From NCBI GenBank assembly GCA_002709295.1, contig PAQL01000015.1:1-64000 (forward strand): a stretch of DNA of 64,000 nt, in the 5' to 3' direction. The stretch comes from Phycisphaerae bacterium. GTDB taxonomy: Bacteria; Planctomycetota; Phycisphaerae; Phycisphaerales; SM1A02. Positions 16,298 to 26,791 of the stretch are shown piece by piece. Position 1 is the first letter of the stretch. Every line of letters begins with the position of its first letter. The notes under the pieces were generated by a model. That model had not been told where the DNA came from, searched no databases, and was given only the letters and a program-made list of their open reading frames with translations. A program made the position numbers and the translations under genes.

Positions 16298-19277
16298 ATG
16301 GCTGCTGAGCTTCCCATCACGTTCGAGCACCCGCTTCTCCTGCTGGTGGCTCTCCTGATCGTGCCGATGATCCTGCTCGCCAGGATCGGGGCCGCGGGTC
16401 AGGGGCGTGGGAAGCTCGTCGCATCACTGGTCGTTCGTTCCCTTCTGCTTGGGTTGCTGGCGGTGGCCCTCGCCCGGCCCTCGGTGGTCGACCGAGGCGA
16501 GTCGCTGACCCTGATGGTCGTGGCGGACATGAGCCAGTCGATCCCGCAGTCGCTTCAGAGGGACAGTGGGGAGTTCCTCGCCCGGGTGGAGGAGGCCAAG
16601 AGGAACGAGGAGGACCGGATCGGCGTGGTCACGGTCGCCGAGGCCTCCGAGATCCGGCAGACTCCGGATCAGAACGCGAGGATCCAGCTCGACCATGCCG
16701 GAGACCCCGCGGCCACGAATCTCTCCGCGGCGGTGCGGACCGCGATCTCGCTCCTGCCCACCGACACCGCGAACCGGATCCTCCTGGTCTCGGACGGAAA
16801 CGAGACCGAGGCCAGCGTGCTGGAGGCGATCGAACTGGCGACCGCCAACGACATCCCGGTCGATGTCCTCCCGATCGAGTACGAGTACGAGCGTGAAGTC
16901 GTCTTCGAGGGACTCAAGGCCCCCAGCCGAGCGAGGCTCGGGCAGTCGATCGACCTTCGTGCGTTCATCGACTCCAGCACGGAGACCGAGGGCACGCTCC
17001 GGCTCCGACGCAACGGTCGGGTCGTGGATCTGGACCCCGACGGCCCGGGCGACGGCATCACCCTCAGGCTTCAGGCCGGATCCAATCCGATCTCGATCCC
17101 CGCGACCCTCGACATGGGCGGCGCCCAGAGATTCACCGCGGTCTTCGAACCCTCCGATTCCGAGGCCGACTCGCTCGAGGAGAACAACATCTTCGAGGCG
17201 GTCACCTTCGTCTCCAGCGACGGTCGGGTGCTGGTGGTCTCCGACGACCCCACCGAGGTCGAGGGACTGGTCAGGGCCCTGGTCTCGGGAGGACTTGAGG
17301 TGGTGGTCGAGGACACCACGGCCCTCGCCGGTGGTTCCGCCTATCTGAACGGGTTCGATGCCGCGATCCTCTCCAACGTCGCCCGCTGGGAGCTCGACAT
17401 CGAGGCGGATCGGGGCTTGAGGTCCTACGTGCACGATCTCGGTGGTGGACTGATCATGCTCGGTGGGGACCGGTCCTTCGGGGCCGGCGGCTGGATCGAT
17501 TCCGAGACCGCCAAGGCGCTTCCGGTCAGACTCGATCCGCCCCAGGAACGCCAGCTGACCCGGGGGGCCCTCGCCCTCATCATGCACTCCTGCGAGATGC
17601 CCCAGGGCAACTACTGGGGACAGCGCACCGCGATCTCCGCGATCGAGGCTCTGAGCAGTCTCGACTACGTGGGGATCATCACCTTCAACTTCGCCGCCCA
17701 GGGGCCCAACATCAATGGTGCCGGCTGGGCGTTCCCCATGCAGCTCGCCGGCGACAAGACCGCCGCGATCGCGGCGGCCAAGTCGATGACCATCGGGGAC
17801 ATGCCGTCCTTCGCGCCGTCGATGCAGGTCGCCCTCCAGGGATTGATGGGGGTCAATGCCGGCCAGCGGCACGTCATCGTCATCTCGGACGGAGACCCGT
17901 CGGTCCCGTCCCAGCAGCTGCTGGACCAGTTCGTCGCGGGCGGCGTCACGATCACCACCATCATGGTGGGGGGGCACGGGACCCAGGTCGATCGCAACAA
18001 CATGCAGGGCGTCGCCGAATACACGGGCGGCACCTTCTACAACGTGACCAACCCGAAGGCGCTTCCGAAGATCTTCATCAAGGAGGCGACGCTGGTCTCC
18101 CGCTCCCTCATCCAGGAGGGCGACTACCAGCCACGGGTGATCCCCTCCCTCGACGGACCCACCCGAGGAGTCACCGCGGCGCCGTCGATCGGGGGCTTCG
18201 TCCTCACCGTCCCTCGTGACGGTCTCGCCAAGGTTCCGATCGACATTCCCGTCGAGGACGGTGACGACCCGCTGCTGGCGGCCTGGAATCACGGACTGGG
18301 CAAGGCGGTCGCCTTCACCAGCGACGTCGGCGCCCGCTGGGCCGGCGACTGGACCTCGTGGTCGGGATTCCAGCCGTTCTGGGAGCAGGTGGTCCGGTGG
18401 TCGATGCGGCCCGCTTCGCCTTCCAACCTCTCCATCCGGACCTCGATCGACGATGAGGGGCGAGCGGTGGTCGAGGTCGAGGCGCTCGCCGCCGACGGCA
18501 GCTTCGCCGACTTCCTGCCCGGTGAGGCCAGGGTGCTGGCTCCCGACGGGACCGCGGCACCGGTGCCGCTCCAGCAGGTGGGACCGGGTCGATACCGCAC
18601 CGAGTTCGCCGTGGATCAGCAGGGCGCCTATCTCGTGAACGCGGTCTTCCCCGGAGACGAGGAGGGGGAGGCCGCCAGCGTGCAGGCGGCGATCGCGGTG
18701 CCGTACCGCAAGGAGTTCGCAACCACCCGCGACAACCGGGTGCTCCTCGAGATGATCGCCGAACGCACCGGGGGTCGGATTCTCGACGCCCGGGACGACC
18801 TCGAACTGATCGATCCGTTCGATCGGACCGGTCTCGAGATGCCGATGTCCCCGACCCGGATCTGGGACATCGTGGTGGTCATCGCGGCCGGTCTCTTCGT
18901 GATGGACGTCGCGGTCCGCAGGATCAGCTTCGAGCGACGACGTCGCCGCGAGCGCAGGGAGAAGGCCGGAGGCTCGACGGTCGAGGCCTGGAAGACGGCC
19001 CGTCGTCGCGCCTCCCGCAGCACCGACTCCGGGGACGAGGAGAACGTCGCCTCGACGAAGGTCGAGGTCGACGAGGACGCCACCCCGTCCTTCTCGGTCG
19101 GGGACGATCTCCAGTCGACCCGGGAGGATGATGCCGAAGCCGCGGGCCGTCGCGCCTCGCGTCGCGAGACGTCCTCCGGGGAGCAGCGACAGCAGGAGTC
19201 CGACGATGCCGAGGACATGACCAGTCGTCTTCTCCGGGCGAAGAAGCGGGCCTCCGGAGGCGGAAGGGACGATCGCG

Positions 19278-19285
<8 letters not shown>
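16298..19285 (+). CDS. Large von Willebrand A membrane protein with glutamine-amidotransferase-like region
   Basis: A 995-residue protein. Two N-terminal membrane spans (about 10-28 and 44-60) resemble the BatA opening. A first VWA domain with metal site DMSQS begins near residue 78. Residues about 310-410 have the fold pattern of class-I glutamine-amidotransferase-like domains (RVLVVSDDPTEVEGLVRAL, GGGLIMLGGDRSFGAGGW), and a second VWA-like segment follows (HVIVISDGDPSVPSQQLL). A late span near 850 is followed by a 120-residue cytoplasmic tail of Arg/Glu/Ser. GGAGG lies 9 bases before the ATG. It is probably a chaperone-type partner of the MoxR ATPase encoded next (8-base overlap). Substrate unknown. 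Confidence 0.85.
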
Positions 19286-20350
<1,065 letters not shown>

Positions 20351-20354
<4 letters not shown>

Positions 20355-21310
20355 CCCGCTTCCCCGATGGACCTCCGCCCCGTTCGGAGCGGCCCACGTC
20401 GGTCGATCAGCTGATCGACTCCCGGCTCATGGCCAGACTCGACCACCTCGACGTGGTCAGTCGCAAGATCTTCAGCGGTCGGGTCCAGGGGGAGCGAAGA
20501 AGCAAGCGCCGGGGACAGAGCGTCGAGTTCGCCGACTTCCGGCCCTACGTGGCCGGAGACGATCTCCGGTTCGTCGACTGGAACATCTACGGTCGACTCG
20601 ATCGCCTCTTCCTGAAGATCTTCCTCGAGGAGGAGGATCTCTCCCTTCACGTGGTGCTCGACGCCTCGGCGAGCATGAACTGGGGCGACCCCTCCAAGTT
20701 CGAGTTCGCCCGTCGACTGGCCATGGCCCTCGGCTACATCGGCCTGACCAACCAGAACCGGGTGTCGATGTCCGCCTTCGGGGGGATCGATCGGGACGGG
20801 AACCCCGCCGGTCTGCAGAGGCTCTCGAATCTTCGCGGTCGACGCCGGACCCACGAGGTCGGGAAGTGGCTGATCGATCTCGAGCCCGGAGGAGGGGATG
20901 AGTTCGAGAACGCGATGAAGACCATCGCTCTCTCTCGACAGGGACGCGGGGTGATGGTCGTGATCAGCGACTTCCTGCACAAGGGTGGTTTCGAGACCGG
21001 TCTCCGCTACATCGCGGGTCGGGGTTACGACGTGTTCGCCATGCAGCTGCTGTCCCCGCAGGAGATCGATCCGCTCGCCCACGGCATGAGCGGTGATCTC
21101 CGACTGGTCGATCTCGAGGACGACGACCAGGCCGAGGTGACGGTGAATGCCGCGGTCCTACGGGGATACAAGGACCGGCTCGACACATGGTGCGGGCGGC
21201 TGCGGGATTTCTGCATCCGGCGGAGCATCATGCACATGATCGTGGACACCGGAATGGATCTCGACACCCTCATGCTCGACTACCTGCGTCGAAGAGGGCT
21301 GCTGCGTTGA
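20351..21310 (+). CDS. DUF58 domain protein (MoxR/Bat operon)
   Basis: A 319-residue protein. The family core is clear: GRVQGERRSKRRGQSVEFAD near residue 43, FRPYVAGDDLRFVDWNIYGR, then a VWA-like fold opening VVLDASASMNWG (D-x-S-x-S metal site, about 102-106) and VMVVISDFL. DUF58 proteins are conserved partners of MoxR ATPases; their exact role is not established. No membrane span is predicted by eye, so it is probably cytoplasmic. The ATG overlaps the moxR stop by 4 bases and its TGA overlaps the TTG start of the next gene. Confidence 0.93.
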
Positions 21311-23310
21311 GCTGGCTCACTCCTCTCTTCGGCGGGATCGTCCTCGCGGTGGTGGTGCCGTCGCTGGTCGCCCTGTACTTCCTGCGTCTTCGACGCACCG
21401 AGCGGGCGATACCCAGCACCATGCTGTGGAAGAGGTCGGTCGAGGATGTCCGGGCCAATGCGCCGTTCCAGCGACTCCGGATGAACCTGCTGCTTCTCCT
21501 GCAGATCCTGCTGCTCGTCCTGCTGGGCATCGCCCTGATGCAGCCGCGGCTTGATTCCGGCGACCTTCGCGACGGTCGCACCGTCCTCCTGATCGACCGT
21601 TCCGCGTCGATGAACGTTCCGGATGCCGACGAGTCGGGTCGCACCCGGCTCGAGCTCGCCAAGGAGGCGGCCATCGAACGGATCGAGGCTCTTCATTCCG
21701 GGGGGCTCTTCGGAAGCGGGGCGGAGATCATGGTCATCGGATTCTCCGACGATCCGGCGATCCGCACCCCCTTCACGGATTCGCAGCAGGCCGCGATCGA
21801 CGCGGTCGAAGGCATCGAACCGACCGATGGTCGGAGTCTGATCGGCCCTGCGCTGGAGCTGGCCCGGGCCTACACCACCGTGGTGGATCCGGACGCCCAG
21901 TCCGGTCCCGGCGAGACGCCCGCGGCGCTGGAGCTCTGGTCCGACGGGCGGGTGGCCGACCTTCCCGACCAGGTGCTCAAGGTGGGCGAGACCCTCGAGT
22001 ACCACCAGATCGGGAATCCGGACACCGCCAACGTGGGGATCGCCTCCCTCGCCGCGGAACGTCCCTACGACCAGCCGGGTCGGATCCAGGTGTTCGTCGC
22101 GGTCGAGAATCCCGACCCGGCCGCCACCGCGGTCGATCTCCAGCTGGCGGTCGACGGCGTGGTGAGATCCATCACCCCGAAGCCGGTCGAGGTTCCCGCC
22201 GCTCGCGAGGAACCGGGCATCGGACTGATCCCCGGGCGTCGGCAGATCAGTTTCACCCCGATCGAACAATCCAGCGGGGCCGTGATCGAGGTCTCGATCC
22301 TCGGCGAGGACGGCCTGGCCTCGGACAACGTCGCGGCCCTGGTGGTGCCTCCGTCGAAACGACTTCGCGTGGCCCTGGTGGGTGACCGGCGGCCGGTGCT
22401 CCGGTCCCTGCTCGAGGGCATGCCGCTGGAGTCGCTGCAGATCTTCACGCCGTCCATGTTCCAGCAGATGGTCCAGGATCGGGAGCTCGAGGACTGGGAC
22501 GTGGTGATCCTGGCCGATGCCGATCTCGATGTGGACACGCTCCCCCCCGGGCGGTACCTGTCCTTCGGCTCGGCGCCCCCGATGGAGAGTCTCGATCCCT
22601 TCGGTGAACCCGCGACCGGAGTGCTGGTCCGCAGGACCAGGGACGGTCATCCCGTGATGAGGATGGTCAATCTGGACGACCTCTACGTCGGATCCCTCGA
22701 GAAGCTCGTGCTCGGGACCGGAGTCTCGGTGATCGTGGAATCCGGGGACGGCCCGATGGTGATGGAGGTCGATCGCGGTCCGGTTCGGATGATCCACGTC
22801 GCCTTCGATCCGCTGGACTCGAACTGGCCGTATCTGCGATCTTTCGTGAACTTCACCGCCAACGCCATCGAGTATCTGGGGACCAGCGGGGATGCCCTGA
22901 CCATGCGTTCCGGGCAGCCCGGAGGACCGTTGACGGTCAGGCTGCCCGGTGGGGCGACCGACGCCCGGGTGACCCCGCCCGATGGTGAATCGACGCCCCT
23001 CACCATCGACTCCTCCGGCGACGTCTCCTGGGGACCGGCACGACACACCGGACTGCACGAGTTCTCATGGGTGATGCCCGGTGATTCCGAGCGTCGGACG
23101 AGGCTGATCGCCGTGAATCAGTTCGATCGTGATGAACGGCTCGTGGCCTCGGCGGAGTCGGTCGCGATCGGCACCGAACGGCTTCAGGGCCGGGTGGTGC
23201 GGGCATCGGGAACCCGCTGGCAGGATCTCTGGCCATGGATGCTGGCGGCCGCACTCGCCCTCTCCGTCGTGGAGTGGGTGCTCTGGCAGAGACAGGTCGG
23301 TGCGGGCTGA
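21307..23310 (+). CDS. BatA-like VWA membrane protein
   Basis: A 667-residue protein. TTG at 21307 overlaps the previous stop (TTGA) and gives the expected BatA opening, SWLTPLFGGIVLAVVVPSLV, then RLRRTERAIPSTMLW and a second span (LLLLLQILLLVLLGIALM). The VWA domain opens with LLIDRSASMNVPDADES (metal site D-x-S-x-S), and the last 25 residues form another span (WPWMLAAALALSVVEW). The protein thus has two N-terminal helices, a long extracytoplasmic part and a C-terminal anchor. It is the last gene of the 12.5-kb operon and ends 9 bases before the convergent TPR-YggX gene with no terminator hairpin seen. Confidence 0.85.
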   Translation: MSWLTPLFGGIVLAVVVPSLVALYFLRLRRTERAIPSTMLWKRSVEDVRANAPFQRLRMNLLLLLQILLLVLLGIALMQPRLDSGDLRDGRTVLLIDRSASMNVPDADESGRTRLELAKEAAIERIEALHSGGLFGSGAEIMVIGFSDDPAIRTPFTDSQQAAIDAVEGIEPTDGRSLIGPALELARAYTTVVDPDAQSGPGETPAALELWSDGRVADLPDQVLKVGETLEYHQIGNPDTANVGIASLAAERPYDQPGRIQVFVAVENPDPAATAVDLQLAVDGVVRSITPKPVEVPAAREEPGIGLIPGRRQISFTPIEQSSGAVIEVSILGEDGLASDNVAALVVPPSKRLRVALVGDRRPVLRSLLEGMPLESLQIFTPSMFQQMVQDRELEDWDVVILADADLDVDTLPPGRYLSFGSAPPMESLDPFGEPATGVLVRRTRDGHPVMRMVNLDDLYVGSLEKLVLGTGVSVIVESGDGPMVMEVDRGPVRMIHVAFDPLDSNWPYLRSFVNFTANAIEYLGTSGDALTMRSGQPGGPLTVRLPGGATDARVTPPDGESTPLTIDSSGDVSWGPARHTGLHEFSWVMPGDSERRTRLIAVNQFDRDERLVASAESVAIGTERLQGRVVRASGTRWQDLWPWMLAAALALSVVEWVLWQRQVGAG

Positions 23311-23319
23311 GTTCCGGAC

Positions 23320-23985
23320 TCAGCCGCTCTGGAGCGTGCCGAGGAGTTCGTCGTCGATGCCCAGGAACTCCCGCATGTGGCGGTCGTAGGTCTCCTGATC
23401 CTCGTCACGACTGAAATCAAGACGCAGCTCGTTGATGACCTTGGTCCCCTGGCCGATCCAGTCGTTCCAGGTCTCAGAGGAGATGTTGTCATGGATCCAT
23501 CCACCCACCGGCCCCTTGAAGGGGGGGGCGTCGAGCTGGTGTCCCGCCCGACCCGTCCGACTGCAGATGAAGGATCCCGAGGCCGCCAGTTCCGCGGCCT
23601 TCGCATCCTCCTCCTCCGAGAGGGTCGGTGCCTCCCGTCCGATCGACTCGAGTCGATCGGTGATGGCATTGCGAACCAGCAGGTCGCCCCGGGTGGCTGC
23701 GATCTTCCATCCGGACTCCAGCACCACCACGGCACGGTCCTCCAGCCCGGCATCGAGCATCGCTTCGCCAGCGAGCTGGTAGGCCTTGCTCATCTCGGGG
23801 TTGAGTTCCATCACCCGTTCGAAGCTTCCGGCGGCTTCAGCGGCCCGGCCGGCCTGGAGATAGGCGTTCCCCAGGGAGAAATGAGCCATCTCATTCTCGG
23901 GGTCCGCACTGGTCATGTTCTCGAACTGGGCGATCCTCTGCTCGATGCGGGGATCCCGTTCGCCGTTGCTCGGGGCGTCGCTCAT
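23320..23985 (-). CDS. TPR protein fused to a YggX-type Fe(II)-trafficking domain
   Basis: A 221-residue protein. Residues about 34-100 form two or three TPR units (AHFSLGNAYLQAGRAAEAAG). Residues 138-211 match YggX: an early cysteine (FICSRTGRAG, Cys141), PPFKGPVGGWIHDNISSETW, GTKVINELRLDFSRDED and HMREFLGI. YggX proteins are usually about 90 residues and alone; they protect iron-sulphur proteins from oxidative damage. Here the domain carries its own protein-interaction module, which may direct it to a client. No signal peptide, so cytoplasmic. Its promoter is of the leaderless type (23992-23997). Confidence 0.82.
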   Translation of the reverse strand: MSDAPSNGERDPRIEQRIAQFENMTSADPENEMAHFSLGNAYLQAGRAAEAAGSFERVMELNPEMSKAYQLAGEAMLDAGLEDRAVVVLESGWKIAATRGDLLVRNAITDRLESIGREAPTLSEEEDAKAAELAASGSFICSRTGRAGHQLDAPPFKGPVGGWIHDNISSETWNDWIGQGTKVINELRLDFSRDEDQETYDRHMREFLGIDDELLGTLQSG

Positions 23986-23991
23986 TCCGGA

Positions 23992-23997
23992 ATGTTA
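23992..23997 (-). promoter_or_regulatory. -10 box (TAACAT) of the TPR-YggX gene, leaderless type
   Basis: TAACAT on the minus strand ends 6 bases before the ATG at 23985, so transcription should begin at the start codon. Confidence 0.5.
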
Positions 23998-24037
23998 TCA
24001 GCATGGCGGCATGGGCCGTCGTCCGCCCGGGGTCCGC

Positions 24038-24586
24038 TCAGGAACGTCTTCGGTCCCGATCCAGATGTGGGTTGAACACCGGGGTCAACTCCCGCAGGAT
24101 CGGCAGGAAAGGGGTGTTGGAGGGCAGCTGCTCCATGATCGCGACCAGCATCGGCATCGAATCGGCCAGGGCGGTCGAGCGTGCCGCCTCGAGGACGTGG
24201 CCGACCCGGAGATCCCCGAGCTGGAGCGTGCCGTGGATCGTCGCAGTGTGTTCGGCCCACGCCTTGAGCGGAGCTCTGACCCTGGACGAGTGTTCGGGCA
24301 GGAGGGTGAAGTATCGGGACCAGTCACCCATCCAGTCGCCGACCGGGGTCGACGGCGGTGCGGTCAGAAGGGACTGGAGGGCCAGGGTCGGATTCTCGAA
24401 GGTCAGGGCCCGATGGACATCGACCCGGCGGACCCTCAGGAATCGTCCGGCGCGGACTCCGGGCAGGTTGCCCTTCCCGCGCAAACGCTCGAGAGTCCGA
24501 CGAGAGACCTCGAAGGCTTTCGCCGCCTCATCCAGGGTGAGCCATGACTCGTCACTGAAATCCTTCGAACCGGAATCGCTGGTCAC
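24038..24586 (-). CDS. Excisionase/MerR-like helix-turn-helix protein
   Basis: A 182-residue protein. Residues 14-60 read as a small DNA-binding HTH of the excisionase type (LTLDEAAKAFEVSRRTLERL, then GKGNLPGVRAGRFLRVRRVD). The remaining 120 residues are mostly helical (PLKAWAEHTATIHGTLQLGD) with no motif I recognise. The GTG at 24586 is the only start that keeps the HTH. It stands between the TPR-YggX gene and the HTH-TPR/peptide pair, separated from the latter by a terminator (24695-24728). No phage or integrase gene is nearby, so it is more likely a chromosomal regulator than a true excisionase. Confidence 0.65.
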   Translation of the reverse strand: MTSDSGSKDFSDESWLTLDEAAKAFEVSRRTLERLRGKGNLPGVRAGRFLRVRRVDVHRALTFENPTLALQSLLTAPPSTPVGDWMGDWSRYFTLLPEHSSRVRAPLKAWAEHTATIHGTLQLGDLRVGHVLEAARSTALADSMPMLVAIMEQLPSNTPFLPILRELTPVFNPHLDRDRRRS

Positions 24587-24694
24587 ACCGGTAGATGCGT
24601 GATGATTCCGATGGGGCGCATGGAAATGACGAATGCGATGCCGATTCGATGGTCTCGGCCTCGCTTCTGGCGGAAACAGGCGGAGGAAACGGCC

Positions 24695-24728
24695 GATCGG
24701 CGGTCCCGGACGAACCGGGCCGCCGATC
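24695..24728 (-). terminator. Terminator-like hairpin after the HTH-TPR/peptide operon
   Basis: A 14-base-pair stem with one bulged base and a 5-base loop (arms 24695-24709 and 24715-24728), 30 bases past the stop of the small secreted peptide gene. On the minus strand it is followed by CCGTTTCC. It bounds the two-gene unit. Confidence 0.55.
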
Positions 24729-24757
24729 GAGCTGATGAATGAACGCCCGTTCGCTGT

Positions 24758-25081
24758 TCAGCGACGGGGGAGATGGTGCCGAGGCATGGTTCGAATCGGA
24801 AGAATCAGATCGAGCCGGATCGGTCCTCTCCAGTGGAGGATGGCGTCCCGGCGGGCGCGTTCGACGAGGACCCGGCGGTTCGCCTGCTGGCGGGTGACCG
24901 GTCCTTCATTGTCGATGTCTGAAAACGCGACGTGAGGGTGGATCGGTTTTCGATCACCCTTGTCTCCCGAGGCGGCGGTCCCGAAAGGCGTTGCGACGGC
25001 CACGACGAGAACGAGTCCGGGCAGGAGCCGGCGATGCCACCTGCGGCGGGTCTTGTGATGTTGCATGTGTGTGTGGTTCAT
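24758..25081 (-). CDS. Small secreted basic peptide encoded behind the HTH-TPR regulator
   Basis: A 107-residue protein. A strongly basic start (KTRRRWHRR) is followed by a hydrophobic core (LLPGLVLVVAVATPFG) and a probable cleavage site around residues 36-40 (TAASG). About 68 residues remain, ending in a basic/hydrophobic tail (LDLILPIRTMPRHHLPRR). The ribosome site is strong (GGAGG, 5 bases before the ATG), stronger than for most genes here. It lies 21 bases after the stop of the HTH-TPR regulator and 30 bases before a terminator, so the two genes form one unit. A signalling propeptide or a secreted effector are both possible; there is no family match I can name. Confidence 0.6.
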   Translation of the reverse strand: MNHTHMQHHKTRRRWHRRLLPGLVLVVAVATPFGTAASGDKGDRKPIHPHVAFSDIDNEGPVTRQQANRRVLVERARRDAILHWRGPIRLDLILPIRTMPRHHLPRR

Positions 25082-25102
25082 GGTTTCCTCCAGGGTCCCG
25101 GT

Positions 25103-26353
25103 TCAGGACGCCGCCTCGAAGACACGTCCAGCCTCGAGGATGCTCCAGCCGATCCGGCGGAAACCGGGGAACCGGCCCATGGTGCCGGTGATCGTACGGA
25201 TCTCCTCCTCGTCGAGCACCCAGTCCTGCTCGGTTCCGACCATGTCGGCGATCCGCTGCCGGCGGAAATGCTCGAGGGTGAAGGCCCGCTCACGAAGGCC
25301 CCAGTTGCCGATCCGCTCGGCGATCTCCATGGCCTTGTTGGTCAGCACGGCCATGTTGCGATGCAGGTCGTTGTCATGGAAGTGCCGGAGGGCGATGTTG
25401 CATCCGAAGATCGACCACCAGCCACGGGCCTCGAGGAGGTCGATGGACGGACAGGTGTCCAGATCCACGACCTGATCGAGTTCGTGGAGGACCTCCTCCA
25501 GCGCGTCGGACGGTCGTTTCTCGCCGCTGGCCGCACCGACCTCGATCAGGCCGCCGGTGCAGATCCGGGCGAGGGCCAGATCCGTGGGGCGTCCCCGGTC
25601 CCGGTGGAGATCCAGGTACAACGAGACGGCACGTCGCAGATGCTCGGTGGCGTCGGTGAGGTGTCGAGGTCCGTCGGTGTCGGTCAGATCGATGAGACGT
25701 CTGGAGGCATGGCCGAAGGCGTAGTGGCCGATCGCGAGGTTCTCGCGGAGAACCGGATCGTCGCCGCATTCTCCGGTCAGTCGATCGATCAGATCACGGG
25801 CGACCGACTTCGCCTCGACGAGGTGCCAGAGGGAGTAGTGGGCGTTGGCGAGTCGGCCTTGAAGCGTGGTCCGAACGTCCAGATCGGGACAGTTCATGGA
25901 GAGTCCCTCCTGGGCGCTCTCCAGAGCGCGGGCGTATCGCCCGCGACGATCCCACACCGATCCTTCGCGCAGACACGCGATCGCGTGTTCACGTGGTCTG
26001 GTCGCGACCCCTCGCATCCGGCGGGCCAGCATCAGGGATTCATCGAATCGCCCGGCATGTCTTGCCTCGATCGAGGCGATGCTGAGGGATTCGAAGGTGG
26101 TCTTCTCCTCCCTCGGGCAGCGAAGCTCCTCCGGATCCCAGACGCACTCGGCGACGTCCCCGATGTTCCAATCGAGGGCGTCGGCCAGTCCGACGATCAG
26201 ATCGAGCTTGGGATTCCCGCTTTCGGGAATGAGTTTGGAGGGATCGCGGCCGAGGACGCGGGAAAGCTCCGTCCGCGACCAGCCGCGATACACCCTGGCG
26301 AGGTCGACGAACCGGTGCAGTCGACGTCGTTGTTCGAGTCTCTCATCTGTCAT
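25103..26353 (-). CDS. HTH-TPR transcriptional regulator, RRNPP-like architecture
   Basis: A 416-residue protein. Residues about 8-62 form a Cro/XRE-type HTH (LARVYRGWSRTELSRVLGRD, then PKLDLIVGLADALDW). The remaining 350 residues are a helical TPR-like solenoid (for example ARALESAQEGLSMNCPD, LRENLAIGHYAFGHASRRL). This HTH-plus-TPR build is that of RRNPP regulators (PlcR, PrgX, NprR), which bind re-imported signal peptides. AAAGGA lies 10 bases before the ATG at 26353; an ATG at 26362 is also possible. A small secreted protein is encoded 21 bases downstream, which fits the RRNPP gene layout. The peptide link is inference; it may instead be a plain TPR regulator. Confidence 0.72.
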   Translation of the reverse strand: MTDERLEQRRRLHRFVDLARVYRGWSRTELSRVLGRDPSKLIPESGNPKLDLIVGLADALDWNIGDVAECVWDPEELRCPREEKTTFESLSIASIEARHAGRFDESLMLARRMRGVATRPREHAIACLREGSVWDRRGRYARALESAQEGLSMNCPDLDVRTTLQGRLANAHYSLWHLVEAKSVARDLIDRLTGECGDDPVLRENLAIGHYAFGHASRRLIDLTDTDGPRHLTDATEHLRRAVSLYLDLHRDRGRPTDLALARICTGGLIEVGAASGEKRPSDALEEVLHELDQVVDLDTCPSIDLLEARGWWSIFGCNIALRHFHDNDLHRNMAVLTNKAMEIAERIGNWGLRERAFTLEHFRRQRIADMVGTEQDWVLDEEEIRTITGTMGRFPGFRRIGWSILEAGRVFEAAS

Positions 26354-26791
26354 GTCTTTCATTTCCTTTCCGCGCGTGGACAGCGCGAGCCGAGGTGGCC
26401 TTTCCCGGAGGGCCATGTCTTCACGTGTGGTCGCGCCCACCAACACGATCAGGATCGAGCGACACCACCGATGGGTGTCCACAGGCTGAATCTCGGGGCG
26501 AACGCCGCTTTTCGGCAAACAGGAGATTTTCTCGAAATCAACGCCCTGTCGGTCCCCGGAGGGGGGAAACGGCGTCCATCGCCCGTCCGAGGCCGCGATC
26601 GCCGGAGCGACCGGGATTGGGATCCGGGGACGGGGGATTCAGGGATGAACGGTTCCGACCAGGGTTCCGCGAACCCTTGATGATCGGAAGGCTCCCATGA
26701 CCCCTTCGAATCGATCATCCCCTTTCGGGCCCCCGCGGCTCAAGGGGAATCCCGCCGATTCCGTCGGATCGTGGCGTGGTAGATTCCGGTG
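26354..26791. promoter_or_regulatory. 438-base divergent intergenic region with inverted repeats
   Basis: No gene seen. It separates the HTH-TPR regulator (minus) from pyrD (plus). It holds an AT-rich inverted repeat, GATTT-5-AAATC (26525-26539); a 7-base perfect hairpin, AGGGTTC-CGC-GAACCCT (26661-26677); and GGAATC-5-GATTCC (26746-26762), just upstream of the pyrD -10 box. These are plausible operator sites, perhaps for autoregulation by the HTH-TPR protein. Confidence 0.45.
26780..26785 (+). promoter_or_regulatory. -10 box (TAGATT) of pyrD, leaderless type
   Basis: TAGATT ends 6 bases before the GTG at 26792. The inverted repeat at 26746-26762 overlaps the -35 region. Confidence 0.5.

Noticed and set aside
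12731-16330. A 1199-residue open frame on the minus strand
   Set aside because: It lies antisense to the solute-binding and permease-NHL genes, is Arg/Gly/Pro/His-rich with no motif, and is explained by high GC. The same holds for the 1086-residue minus frame at 16424-19684 and many others.
24038-24586. Excisionase of an integrated element
   Set aside because: No integrase, attachment site repeat or other phage gene is near; the HTH is a common fold.
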